The notes beneath the pieces were generated by a model. That model was not told the origin of the DNA, made no database searches, and saw only the letters and a list, made by a program, of their open reading frames with translations. A DNA stretch of 64,000 bases from JBNJGB01 sp051747385 (lineage in GTDB: Bacteria > Myxococcota_A > UBA9042 > PHBI01 > JACKFB01): contig JBNJGB010000031.1 in the NCBI GenBank assembly GCA_051747385.1, positions 17,209 through 81,208 on the forward strand, in the 5' to 3' direction. Numbering within the stretch: the first letter of the stretch is position 1; each line of letters begins with the position of its first letter. The translations under genes and the position numbers were made by a program. Of the stretch, positions 36,352-44,701 are shown one piece after another.

Positions 36352-38309
36352 GGGCGCTCGTCGACGTCGGCCACGGGTGCAACAACCGGTGCACCTTCTG
36401 CAGCGTGGCCCCCACCCGCGAGTCGGAGGCCTCCACGGAGGCCCTGGCCCGGAAGATCGACCGCGCGGCCGCTCTGGGCCACACCATGGTGGTCCTCACC
36501 GGCGGCGAGCCGACCATCCGCCGCGACCTCCCGCGCCTGGCGAAGCGCGTCGCGGCCCGCGGCATGGATCTGGGCCTCGTCACCAACGCCCGGATGCTGG
36601 CCTATCCGAAGCTGGCCGATCTCCTCGCGGACCGCCGCCTCACCTGGGTCCACGCCTCCGTCCACGGCGGCACGCCCGAGGTCCACGACGCCATCGTCGG
36701 CGACGCGGCCTTCGAGCAGACCCTCGCGGGCGTCCGCACCTGCCTCGCCCGCGGCGTCGCCGTCCACCTCCACTGCGTCGTGACGCGCGCCAACCTCCAC
36801 CACCTCCGCGGCGTGGTCGACCTGCTGTCGGACCTCCCCGGCGGCACCCTGGCTTTCGCCCCGGTGGAGCCGGTGGGCGACGCCGCCCGCGACGACTCGC
36901 AGGTCCCCTCCCCCGAGGAGGCCGCCCGAGCCATCGCCGACGCCATCCGCCACGGCGACTCGCGAGAGCACCGATCGGGCGTGCGGACCGCGGGTCTCCG
37001 AGGGATTTCCGAGTGGATCGGCCAGGCGCGCAGCGCCGGTGCTGCGTCCCGAGCCATGCCATCAGGCATGGCGCAGCGGTCGCGGCAGGCCGAGGCGCCG
37101 GAAATCGCCGGTAGCCCAACGGGAGCACGGTCGTTCGGTGCTCCAGGCCTCTCCGGCCGCGTGGCGCACCAGGACGTGCCCCTGTGCCTGCTGCCGGGCC
37201 TGGAGGACCGCTGGACCGACCCCCGCGCCCGGGGGTTCACGCGCCGCAGCCGCGTCGCGGACGACGACCTCCTCCCCCTCGACCGGGGCGGCCGGGTGCA
37301 GCCCGAGCCATGCACCGACTGCGCCCTGCGCGGCCGCTGCCCGGGCCTCCACGAGGCCACGCTGGAGACCTTCGGCGCGGGCATGCTGACGCCGAAGCTG
37401 GCGCACCGCTCCAACTCCTACAACTTCGTCCCCGGCGGCTCGGCCACCTGGGAGGCCGGGGCGCCCTGCCCGCTCCTGGACCGCGGCCCGCACGTGCTCG
37501 ACCGCACGCGCGACGTGTTCCTCCGACAGGGCGAGACGATGACGCGCTACGAGACGGCCACCCGCGACTTCGCCGAGGCCGAGCTTCGCGCCACCAAGCA
37601 CGTCCACGGCCAGGTCTACGTGGACATCACGGACAAGACGGCCCCGGACGACTTCGCCGCGGACCTGCGCAAGCTGGTGCGCGTCCCGGAGTGCGCGCCC
37701 TGCCCGGCCCGCGACGCCTGCCCCAACTGCTACGAGGCCCTGGACGAGGACGTCTTCACCCGCGACGACGCCCTCCTCCGGGACCTCATCGCCGGCCTGG
37801 AGGGCGACGTCCTCGACGTCGGCTGCGGCGACGGCCGCTACGGCGACGTCCTGGGCCCCCTGGTCGAGTCGGGCCGCATCCGCTACCGCGGCCTCGACCC
37901 GCACGCCCCGACCGTCGAATCCCTCCGGGAGCGCTGGCCCTGGGCCACCCTCGAGGTCGGCCGCGCCGAGGACCTGGACCTGCCGCCCGAGTCCCTCGAC
38001 CACGCCTTGGTGCTCCGCTCCTGGAACCACCTGGAGCGCCCCCGCGACGTCCTCACGGTCCTCACGAAGGCCCTCCGCCCCGGCGGCACCCTCCTCGTCG
38101 CCGACAACGTCGCCTTCGGCCTGCTCCGCAGCCCCACCCAGGCCAGCCGCGCCGAGACGGGCCCCTCCGAGTTGGAGCACTTCCGCAACCACAGCGCCAC
38201 CCAGGCCCGAGCCCTCCTCGAAGCCCTCCCCCTGACCGTCGAGGCCTTCCACGAGGTCGGCCCCCGCACCAGCAACCAGTGGGTGCTTCACGCGCGGCGG
38301 ACGGGTTGA
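36348..38309 (+). CDS. Radical-SAM / SAM-dependent methyltransferase fusion
   Basis: A 653-residue protein. The radical-SAM domain opens at once with C11, C15, C18 (CNNRCTFC) and has TGGEPTIRRDL. An in-frame repeat insertion occupies about residues 207-266. Then come two SPASM-like Cys groups (CTDCALRGRCPG and CAPCPARDACPNC), and from about residue 480 a class I methyltransferase (VLDVGCGDGRYGD, LRPGGTLLVADNVAFG). This could be a peptide- or small-molecule-modifying enzyme that combines radical chemistry and methylation. It is coupled by ATGA to the preceding radical-SAM gene. It is convergent with the nucleotidyltransferase gene. Confidence 0.9.
   Translation: MRALVDVGHGCNNRCTFCSVAPTRESEASTEALARKIDRAAALGHTMVVLTGGEPTIRRDLPRLAKRVAARGMDLGLVTNARMLAYPKLADLLADRRLTWVHASVHGGTPEVHDAIVGDAAFEQTLAGVRTCLARGVAVHLHCVVTRANLHHLRGVVDLLSDLPGGTLAFAPVEPVGDAARDDSQVPSPEEAARAIADAIRHGDSREHRSGVRTAGLRGISEWIGQARSAGAASRAMPSGMAQRSRQAEAPEIAGSPTGARSFGAPGLSGRVAHQDVPLCLLPGLEDRWTDPRARGFTRRSRVADDDLLPLDRGGRVQPEPCTDCALRGRCPGLHEATLETFGAGMLTPKLAHRSNSYNFVPGGSATWEAGAPCPLLDRGPHVLDRTRDVFLRQGETMTRYETATRDFAEAELRATKHVHGQVYVDITDKTAPDDFAADLRKLVRVPECAPCPARDACPNCYEALDEDVFTRDDALLRDLIAGLEGDVLDVGCGDGRYGDVLGPLVESGRIRYRGLDPHAPTVESLRERWPWATLEVGRAEDLDLPPESLDHALVLRSWNHLERPRDVLTVLTKALRPGGTLLVADNVAFGLLRSPTQASRAETGPSELEHFRNHSATQARALLEALPLTVEAFHEVGPRTSNQWVLHARRTG
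36966..37143 (-). repeat. Repeat family B, copy 1: palindromic element inserted in frame inside a gene
   Basis: The 178-bp segment runs from GAGCACCGATCGGGCGTGC to GCACGGTCGTTCGGTGCTC, imperfect terminal inverted repeats. Its reverse complement matches 61,093-61,327 over long blocks, for example CTCCCGTTGGGCTA, GGCGCCTCGGCCT, ACCGCTGCGCCATGCC and GCGCCTGGCCGATCCACTCGG. Here it is read through in frame as about 60 residues that interrupt the radical-SAM/methyltransferase protein just before the conserved GRVAHQDVPLCLLPG. No target duplication is clear. Confidence 0.85.
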
Positions 38310-38332
38310 GACCGCCTAGGTAGAGGTCGGGA

Positions 38333-38626
38333 TCACGCGACACGGGTGAGGTCGTCCTCGATCCGGGTCCGCAGGCGCGGCTTCACCATCCTGTCGGTGG
38401 CGAGGTCCACGGGGCGCTGGAGAAGCTCCTCGAGCCGATCCTCGAGGGCGAAGTAGCCGCGGAGAGTGGGCCTCGCGCGGAAGGTCACCACGACGTCGAC
38501 GTCGCTGTCGGGCCGAAGGTCACCGCGCGCGGCGGAGCCGAACACGGCCAGCGAGGCCACGTCGAACTCCTCTCGGAGCTCATCGGCGTGGCTTCGCAGC
38601 GTGGCCAGGACGTCCGGTTTGCTCAT
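38333..38626 (-). CDS. Minimal nucleotidyltransferase (MNT/MntA-type)
   Basis: A 97-residue protein with the minimal nucleotidyltransferase signature GSAARGDLRPDSDVDVVV and a C-terminal helix-rich part (YFALEDRLEELLQRPVDLAT). In characterised HEPN-MNT systems the MNT protein AMPylates and neutralises a HEPN RNase toxin. No HEPN gene is adjacent here: the next genes are a convergent radical-SAM gene and an aminotransferase relic. It is an orphan or has lost its partner. ATG at 38626 is the likely start; one nine codons upstream is possible. Confidence 0.87.
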   Translation of the reverse strand: MSKPDVLATLRSHADELREEFDVASLAVFGSAARGDLRPDSDVDVVVTFRARPTLRGYFALEDRLEELLQRPVDLATDRMVKPRLRTRIEDDLTRVA

Positions 38627-38801
38627 GGCGGGACCCGTCCGGTTTCGGAGCATCGGCTTGCGCCGTCACGGAGAGGATAGCGCGGGGTCGGCCGACGCGC
38701 GAACCGTGGAGCAGAACACGCTCTTGCGGAAGCGCCACGTAGCGGAACACCACGATGAGTCCGCGGAAGCGTCTCCGGATCGGGGCTTCCGGGGCTCGAA
38801 G

Positions 38802-38906
38802 CCCCTGGCCCAGGTTGATCCCGCCCAGCCGGCGACACTCCCGCGTCATGTAGCGGATGTCCGACTGGACGAGCCCCTCGAGCCGACTCGAACGGAACGT
38901 CGACAT
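38802..38906 (-). pseudogene. N-terminal relic of a PLP aminotransferase
   Basis: From an ATG at 38906 with GGAGGAGG seven bases upstream, 35 residues match the start of class I aminotransferases: MSTFRSSRLEGLVQSDIR and then RECRRLGGINLGQG. After this the similarity stops and the frame runs into unrelated sequence. The catalytic domain is gone, so this is a truncated remnant with an intact ribosome site. The surrounding 38,627-38,978 gap shows nothing else that looks like a gene. Confidence 0.7.
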
Positions 38907-38978
38907 GGCGGCCTCCTCCCACCGCCACTGTAGGAGAGGTCGCGCCGTCACCCGACCCGGGTCGGGAGTCGCGCTCGC

Positions 38979-40241
38979 CTATGGAGGACCCGGGCTTCCG
39001 AGGCGCCTCCGGACCTCGGCGAGGCCCGGGATCGGCTCGTCGGCCCCGTCGCCCGCCAGGAACGACAGGTGGTCCACGGGCAGGACCGCACGGTCGTCCA
39101 CGCCGTCGAGACGCTGGCTCTCCAGGGTGACCGCGCCGTCGCCCCGAGGGCCGGAGACGGCCCGGGCCGCCTCCACGAGTCCCTCGAGCCAGGTCGCGGC
39201 CGTCCGCGCCATGGCGTCCTCCGAGCGCGCGAGGCGCGCGAGGGTGGCGTCCGCCACGGCGAAGACCTCGGGGCCCACCACGTCGCCGTCGCCCGCCAGG
39301 ATGCTGTAGCGGACGCCCTCCCGACGCTCCGCGGCGCGGAGGTCCCGCATGAGGGGGGAGTCGGGCTGGAGGTCGCGCGCCGCCTGGCCCAGGCCGTCGA
39401 AGACGAACAGCCCGCCGAGGCCCTCGCCCAGCAGGTCGCTGAGCGTCTCGGGGATCTCCCGCACGGCGTGGTAGCGGGCCAGCGGCGCGCCCCCGAAGGG
39501 CGGGCAGCACGCGATGAAGCGGGCCACCTCGCCGCCGTAGTCGGGGTCCGTCTCCAGGTAGGTCCTCGCGACGACGCCGCCCATGGAGACGGTCACGAGG
39601 TCGATGCGCCGGCCGGTGTCCCGGTGCAGACCGCGCAGGAGGCGCCCGAGGGCCCGGGCCGTCCGCCGGATGCGCCCGTCGTCGGGATAGCGGAACAGGT
39701 AGACGTCCCGACCGTCGTGCGCCAGGGCGGCCGCCGCGCCGTGGAGGCTCTCCGGGCCCGAGTCCAGGCCGTGGACGAACACCACGGGAGGTCCGCCCTG
39801 AGCGGAGCCCTGGACGCGGTCCAGGGCGAACACGGGCGGGCGGCGGCCGAGCACGCGGCGCAGGACGCCCTCCAGCTCGTCGATGCGGGCGTCCAGCTGG
39901 CGGCGGTCGATCGCCACGATCAGCGTGTCGTCGCGGAGAGCGAGGTCCACGCCGATTCGGTCCAGCGCCATGTCCAGGCCCAGGACCGCCGCTCGCCCGA
40001 TCGCGTCGGCCACCGGGATGCGCGTGTCCGGGAGCGACCCCGGCAGCGCGATCGGACCGCCGACCTCGGCCAGCAGCACCGACACCACGTCGGCGATCGC
40101 GACTCCCCCGTCCCGGACCTCCAGGCGGTGCACCGCCCGGTCGCCCGAGGGAGGCTCCGCCGGCTGGGCCGCGGCCCCGGCGACCAGGGCCGCGAGGGCG
40201 ACCAGCGTGGCGGCGGCGCGGCGGATGGGACCGGGGCGCAT
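38979..40241 (-). CDS. Exported alpha/beta-hydrolase, lipase-like
   Basis: A 420-residue protein with a signal peptide (1-25, cleaved after GAAAQ). Residues about 30-125 form an N-terminal domain of unknown type. The hydrolase core begins near 145 with PPVVFVHGLDSGPESL and has the nucleophile elbow VTVSMGGVVAR, where the usual first Gly of GxSxG is Thr. Candidate Asp (GDGDVVGPEVF) and His (VDHLSF) complete a triad. The closest relatives are PGAP1/DUF676-like esterases. ATG at 40241 is the likely start. It is divergent from the MaoC gene, with 146 bp between them. Confidence 0.83.
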   Translation of the reverse strand: MRPGPIRRAAATLVALAALVAGAAAQPAEPPSGDRAVHRLEVRDGGVAIADVVSVLLAEVGGPIALPGSLPDTRIPVADAIGRAAVLGLDMALDRIGVDLALRDDTLIVAIDRRQLDARIDELEGVLRRVLGRRPPVFALDRVQGSAQGGPPVVFVHGLDSGPESLHGAAAALAHDGRDVYLFRYPDDGRIRRTARALGRLLRGLHRDTGRRIDLVTVSMGGVVARTYLETDPDYGGEVARFIACCPPFGGAPLARYHAVREIPETLSDLLGEGLGGLFVFDGLGQAARDLQPDSPLMRDLRAAERREGVRYSILAGDGDVVGPEVFAVADATLARLARSEDAMARTAATWLEGLVEAARAVSGPRGDGAVTLESQRLDGVDDRAVLPVDHLSFLAGDGADEPIPGLAEVRRRLGSPGPP

Positions 40242-40387
40242 GGGGTGTCTCCTCGGGCGGGCATGGGGGAGGCTCGGGGGCAACGTACCAGCGGGCGCCC
40301 GTGTTCCGGCGGGCCTCGGGAAACATGCTGGTATCCCGGCCCCGTATGGCTATCATCCCGGCGTCCCCCGGCGGTAGGAGAGGAACC

Positions 40388-41305
40388 ATGCGCGTCCCCG
40401 CGAAGCACATCCTTCGGCAGGGGCCGGTGCTGGCGGCCATGGGGCGGACGGCGCTCCTCGCCGTGGCCCAGCGCCTCGAGGGCGAGCGAGGGCCCATCCC
40501 GACGACGCCCGGCCCGACGTACTCCGAGGTGGTGCCGCCGAGGCCGAGCGACCTCGTCCGGGACCTGGTCCGCTGGGCCGGCGGCGATCCGTCGGCCTAC
40601 CGCGACCACCTGCCCATCTACATGTTCCCGCAGTGGGGCTTCCCGCTGGTCTCGCGGACGCTGGAGTCCATCCCGTATCCGCTGACGCTCGTGCTGAATG
40701 CGGGATGCTCGATGACCATGCGGGCGCCCATCCCGACCGGGAAGCCGCTCGATGCCTCGGCGCGGCTCACGAGCATCGACGACGACGGACGCCGCGCCAT
40801 CCTGAACCAGCGGCTGATCACGGGCACCGCGGACGTGCCCGAGGCGCTGGTGGTGGACTTCCAGGCCCTGGTCCCCCTCGTGAAGGGCGGCAAGGGGAAG
40901 AAGAAGGACAAGCCCCGCGTGCCGAACGACGCCCGGGAGATCGCCTTCTGGAGGCTCCCGGACGACGCGGGCCTCGAGTTCGCCCTGCTGACCGGCGACT
41001 TCAACCCCATTCACTGGCTCCGGCCCTACGCCCGCATGTCCGGCTTCCGGAACACCATCCTCCATGGCTTCGGGTCCCTGGCCCTGGCGGTGGAGGGCAT
41101 GAACCGGGCCCTGTTCGCCGGCGACCCCCACCGGCTGCGCGCCCTGGAGGTACGCTTCACGCGGCCCCTGGTGCTCCCCGCCGCCGTGGGCCTGTACGTG
41201 GACGACGAGGGCGGCGTCTGGGTCGGGGACGCCCCGGGCGGTCCCGCCTACATGGCCGGCACGTACACGACGCGCGACTCCGACACCCCCGAGGAGGCAT
41301 CATGA
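40388..41305 (+). CDS. MaoC-family (R)-3-hydroxyacyl dehydratase, HtdX-like
   Basis: A 305-residue protein with a hot-dog dehydratase core; the active-site motif is GDFNPIHWLRPYARMSGF (Asp-x4-His) followed by HGFGSLALA. It should interconvert (R)-3-hydroxyacyl and trans-2-enoyl thioesters. Its length and the N-terminal non-catalytic half fit the long MaoC/HtdX type. It is followed by an ATGA-coupled FabG4-like reductase and a thiolase. The same set (dehydratase, FabG4, FadA2) occurs next to each other in mycobacteria (Rv0241c-Rv0243). The start is the ATG at 40388, with AGGAGAGGAA upstream. Confidence 0.88.
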   Translation: MRVPAKHILRQGPVLAAMGRTALLAVAQRLEGERGPIPTTPGPTYSEVVPPRPSDLVRDLVRWAGGDPSAYRDHLPIYMFPQWGFPLVSRTLESIPYPLTLVLNAGCSMTMRAPIPTGKPLDASARLTSIDDDGRRAILNQRLITGTADVPEALVVDFQALVPLVKGGKGKKKDKPRVPNDAREIAFWRLPDDAGLEFALLTGDFNPIHWLRPYARMSGFRNTILHGFGSLALAVEGMNRALFAGDPHRLRALEVRFTRPLVLPAAVGLYVDDEGGVWVGDAPGGPAYMAGTYTTRDSDTPEEAS

Positions 41306-42738
41306 GCGACTTCCTGGTCGACCTGGGCGACAACCCCCGCGCGCGGAAGCTCATCCGCTCCCTGGGCCTGCCGATCCCGCTGCCCCAGAAGCTCCGGCGG
41401 CCCACCGGCCCCTGGCAGGAGCGCCCGCTGCAGGATCGGGACGTCCTGGTCGCGTGCAGCGACGGCGCCGATCTCGACGGGGCCATCGCGGACACCCTGG
41501 CTCCCGCGGGCGCCAACCCGATCCTGGTGGGCGAGGAGGACGAGGCGCGGTCCTACGTGGAGCCCGGCGAGGCCTACGGCCGCCCGCCGGTCGTCATCGC
41601 CCCCGGGGAGCCGAGCGACGACGTGGAGCCCCACGGCATGATCTTCGACGCCACCGGGCTGAGGTCGCCGTCGGAGCTTCGCTCCCTGTACGACTTCTTC
41701 CACGCGTGGATCCGCCGCATTCGGCGGTGTGGGCGAGTCGTCGTGCTCGGGCGGCCGCCCGAGGGCGAGCGCAAGGTGGTGGAGTCGGCGGCCCAGGGCG
41801 CCCTGGACGGCTTCGTGCGGAGCGTCTCCAAGGAGGTCGGCGCGAAGGGCGCCACGGCGAACCTGATCACCGTGGAGCGGGGGGCCGAGGACCGCGTGGC
41901 GCCGGTGCTGCGCTTCCTCCTGTCCGACCGCTCGGCGTTCGTGACGGGTCAGCCCTTCCGCGTGACCGGGGAGGCGAAGGCCGTCGGCGCGACGCGCTGG
42001 GTGCGCCCCCTGGAGGGCAAGGTGGCCCTGGTCACCGGCGCCGCCCGGGGCATCGGCCGGGAGACCGCGCGCCTCATGGCGGACGAGGGCGCCCACGTGG
42101 TGGTCCTCGACCGGCCGGAGGACGACGGCCCGGCGAGCCGGACGGCGCGCGAGATCGGCGGCTCGGTCCTCCTCGCGGACGTCGCGGACCCGGAGGCGCC
42201 CGCGACCATCGCGAAGAGCCTCGCGGAGGAGTACGGCGGCGTGGACATCGTGGTCCACAACGCCGGCGTCACGCGCGACAAGACCCTGGCGAAGATGTCC
42301 GACTCCCAGTGGGACCTCACCATCGCGGTGAACCTGCAGGCGGTGGTGGACATGACCGCCGCCATCGTGGACGGGCCGCTCCGGGACGGGGGCCGCATCG
42401 TGTGCCTGTCGTCCATCGCCGGCCTGGCGGGCAACTTCGGGCAGGCCAACTACTCGGCGTCGAAGGCGGGCATCGTCGGCTTCGTGCGGGCCCTGGCCCC
42501 GACCCTGGCGAAGCGCGGGGTCACCGTGAACGCCGTGGCCCCCGGCTTCATCGAGACGCGCATGACCGCCGCCATCCCGCCCATCAACCGGGAGGTCATC
42601 CGGCGGCTGTCCAACCTGTCGCAGGGCGGGAAGCCGCAGGACATCGGCGAGGCCATCACCTTCCTGGCGAGCCCCGGCGCCTCCGGGCTCACGGGCCGCG
42701 TGATCCGCGTCTGCGGCGGCAACTACGTCGGGGCCTGA
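41302..42738 (+). CDS. High-molecular-weight 3-oxoacyl thioester reductase (FabG4-like)
   Basis: A 478-residue protein, about twice the length of ordinary FabG. The N-terminal half (1-230) is a degenerate Rossmann/flavodoxin-like region typical of FabG4. The C-terminal half is a complete SDR: GAARGIGRETA, HNAGVTRDKTL (NAG), the serine in CLSSIAGLAGN and YSASKAG with the catalytic Tyr-x3-Lys. It reduces 3-ketoacyl-CoA or -ACP using NAD(P)H. It overlaps the MaoC stop as ATGA and is followed after 16 bp by a thiolase, so the three form one acyl-chain module. Confidence 0.92.
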   Translation: MSDFLVDLGDNPRARKLIRSLGLPIPLPQKLRRPTGPWQERPLQDRDVLVACSDGADLDGAIADTLAPAGANPILVGEEDEARSYVEPGEAYGRPPVVIAPGEPSDDVEPHGMIFDATGLRSPSELRSLYDFFHAWIRRIRRCGRVVVLGRPPEGERKVVESAAQGALDGFVRSVSKEVGAKGATANLITVERGAEDRVAPVLRFLLSDRSAFVTGQPFRVTGEAKAVGATRWVRPLEGKVALVTGAARGIGRETARLMADEGAHVVVLDRPEDDGPASRTAREIGGSVLLADVADPEAPATIAKSLAEEYGGVDIVVHNAGVTRDKTLAKMSDSQWDLTIAVNLQAVVDMTAAIVDGPLRDGGRIVCLSSIAGLAGNFGQANYSASKAGIVGFVRALAPTLAKRGVTVNAVAPGFIETRMTAAIPPINREVIRRLSNLSQGGKPQDIGEAITFLASPGASGLTGRVIRVCGGNYVGA

Positions 42739-42754
42739 GGGCCCGGGAGGGGAC

Positions 42755-44146
42755 ATGGCGACGAAGAAGAAGAGCGGCACCACGAAGAAGGCCGCGGGCG
42801 GCACGACGAAGCGGAAGAAGCCCGCCGCGAAGGGCAAGGCGAAGGCCGCGGAGGCGACGAAGCCCTCCCGGCGCGCCGTGATCGTGGCGGGCGTGCGGAC
42901 GCCGTTCGTCCGCGCCTTCCGCGAGTTCATGAAGCTGGACACCATCGACCTGGGCGTGGCCGCGACCCGCGCGCTCCTCGAGCAGACGGAGCTTCCCCGG
43001 GACGAGGTGGACGCCATGGTCTGGGGCGGCGTCATCCTGCCCGGCACGACGCCGAACGTGGGCCGGGAGATCGTGCTCGACCTGCGCCTGCCGCCGAGCG
43101 TGGAGGCCCGCACGGTGACACGGGCCTGCGCCTCCGGGCTCCAGGCCATCACGGACGCCGTGGAGAGCATCGAGCGCGGACACGCCGACGTGGTGATCGC
43201 GGGCGGGTCCGACTCGACCTCCAACGCGGAGCTGACCCTGCCCCAGAAGCTGGTCCACGCCCTGGCCCCCCTGGCCTTCGGCAAGCCCAAGCCGGCGGAC
43301 TACCTCGCCGTGGCCTCGCAGCTCATGCCCATCACGGACCTGCTCCCGAAGCCTCCGCGGATCGCCGAGCGCACCACCGGCGAGCTGATGGGGGAGTCGG
43401 CCGAGAAGATGGCCCGGCGCAACGGCGTCACCCGCGAGAGCCAGGATCGCTTCGCGGCCACGTCCCACGCCCGGGCGGCCGCGGCCATCGCCTCCGGCCG
43501 CCTCACGCGCGAGGTGGCCCCCGTGCGGACGCCCGCCGGCGACGTCGTGGCGTCCGACACCCTCGTCCGCGGGGACACCAGCCTGGAGAAGCTCGCGCGG
43601 CTCCGGCCGGCCTTCGCGAAGGACGGCACGCTGACGGCCGGGAACTCCAGCCCGCTGACCGACGGGGCCGCGGCCGTGCTCCTCATGAGCGAGGACAAGG
43701 CGAAGGCCCTCGGCTACGAGCCCCTGGCCGCGTTCCGGAGCTGGTCCTACGTGGGCGTCGACCCGGCGGATCAGCTCCTGATGGGCCCGGCGCTGGCCAT
43801 GCCCCGGGCGCTGGAGCGCGCCGGCATGGACCTGGAGGACGTGGACGTCGTGGACATGCACGAGGCGTTCGCGGCGCAGGTGCTCTCCGTGCTCCAGATG
43901 CTCGGGAGCGACGGCTTCGCGCGGGAGCGGCTCGGTCGGCGCCGCGCCGTGGGCACGATCGCCACCAGCCGGCTCAACCTGCACGGCGGCTCGGTGGCCC
44001 TGGGGCACCCGTTCGGGGCCACGGGCGCGCGCATCGTCACGACCATGGCGAACGAGCTCCGCCTGTCGGATCGCGAGACGGCGCTCATCGGGATCTGCGC
44101 CGCCGGCGGGCTCGGGGCCGGGGCGGTGCTGGAGCGCGTGGGCTGA
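42755..44146 (+). CDS. Acetyl-CoA C-acyltransferase (thiolase) with histone-H1-like N-terminal tail
   Basis: A 463-residue thiolase. From about residue 40 the fold is canonical: AVIVAGVRTPFVRAF, the nucleophilic Cys in VTRACASGLQAI, NSSPLTDGAAAVLL, NLHGGSVALGHPFGATGAR (His) and GICAAGGLGAGAVLE (second Cys). The first 38 residues are an unusual Lys/Ala/Thr tail (KKKSGTTKKAAGGTTKRKK), like a histone H1 or SlpA-type basic tail, absent from ordinary thiolases. It completes the MaoC-FabG-thiolase set. Its TGA lies inside the 10-bp target duplication of repeat element C, which inserted directly behind the gene. Confidence 0.94.
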   Translation: MATKKKSGTTKKAAGGTTKRKKPAAKGKAKAAEATKPSRRAVIVAGVRTPFVRAFREFMKLDTIDLGVAATRALLEQTELPRDEVDAMVWGGVILPGTTPNVGREIVLDLRLPPSVEARTVTRACASGLQAITDAVESIERGHADVVIAGGSDSTSNAELTLPQKLVHALAPLAFGKPKPADYLAVASQLMPITDLLPKPPRIAERTTGELMGESAEKMARRNGVTRESQDRFAATSHARAAAAIASGRLTREVAPVRTPAGDVVASDTLVRGDTSLEKLARLRPAFAKDGTLTAGNSSPLTDGAAAVLLMSEDKAKALGYEPLAAFRSWSYVGVDPADQLLMGPALAMPRALERAGMDLEDVDVVDMHEAFAAQVLSVLQMLGSDGFARERLGRRRAVGTIATSRLNLHGGSVALGHPFGATGARIVTTMANELRLSDRETALIGICAAGGLGAGAVLERVG

Positions 44147-44151
44147 TCCGG

Positions 44152-44296
44152 CAGGGCAACCGCAAGGTCGGAAAAGCGAGGGTCGCGCGGCGGTACGGCG
44201 CCCGGCGCCGGATTGCATCCGCTCGCAAACGATGGATTTTGCGGGTCTGAGAGCGGGCAAGGGCAAGGGAGGGCGGTCGACTTTGCGACCGCCCTG
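44152..44296 (+). mobile_element. Repeat family C, copy 1: MITE-like element with perfect 10-bp target duplication
   Basis: A 145-bp non-coding element with terminal inverted repeats CAGGGCAACCGCAAGGTCG and CAGGGCGGTCGCAAAGTCG. It is flanked by the 10-bp direct repeat GCTGATCCGG at 44,142-44,151 and 44,297-44,306. A reversed copy lies at 46,467-46,629. Inside are a short GGGCAA tandem array and, at 44,270-44,295, a perfect 10-bp stem AGGGCGGTCG/CGACCGCCCT with a six-base loop that may act as a terminator for the thiolase operon. No transposase is encoded. Confidence 0.88.
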
Positions 44297-44393
44297 GCTG
44301 ATCCGGTCTTCGGCCTTGCGTTCGGGGCCGGACCGGTTGTAAACGACACGGCCTCGAATCATTCGAGGGCATCGGCGGATCGGAGAGGAATCC

Positions 44394-44696
44394 ATGGCGG
44401 TTCAGAAGAAGGCGAAGCTCGCACACGAGAAGAAGGCCGGCGGCGCCGAAGAGGGCTTCAAGGGCCAGTTCAACTTCAGGTCGGTGGTGGAGCTCGTGGA
44501 GTTCTCCAGCGGCGAGAAGGCCGCGATCGTCGACCTCGACGGCAACGGGACCCTGGGCATCGTCGACCGCCACTACGTGTCGACCGACCCGAAGACCGGT
44601 GAGCACCGGCCCTCGCCCATGGCCTGCCCGGCCGTGTACGACGAGACCGCCCGGCAGCTCGCGATCGAGCGCCACAAGAGCTACACGGCGGGCTGA
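44394..44696 (+). CDS. Small protein of unknown function
   Basis: A 100-residue soluble protein with a Lys-rich N-terminus (AVQKKAKLAHEKKAGGAE) and a beta-prone middle (FNFRSVVELVEFSSGEKAAI then VDLDGNGTLGIVDRHYV). No signal, membrane helix or known motif. GGAGAGGAA lies six bases upstream of the ATG at 44394, a strong ribosome site. The following gene starts five bases after its stop, suggesting co-expression. The 97-bp stretch between repeat C and this gene probably holds the promoter. Confidence 0.75.
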   Translation: MAVQKKAKLAHEKKAGGAEEGFKGQFNFRSVVELVEFSSGEKAAIVDLDGNGTLGIVDRHYVSTDPKTGEHRPSPMACPAVYDETARQLAIERHKSYTAG

Positions 44697-44701
44697 GCCC
44701 G

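Noticed and set aside
38333..38978. A complete HEPN-MNT toxin-antitoxin pair
   Set aside because: Only the MNT gene is present; the adjacent minus-strand frame is an aminotransferase relic and has no HEPN RxxxxH motif.
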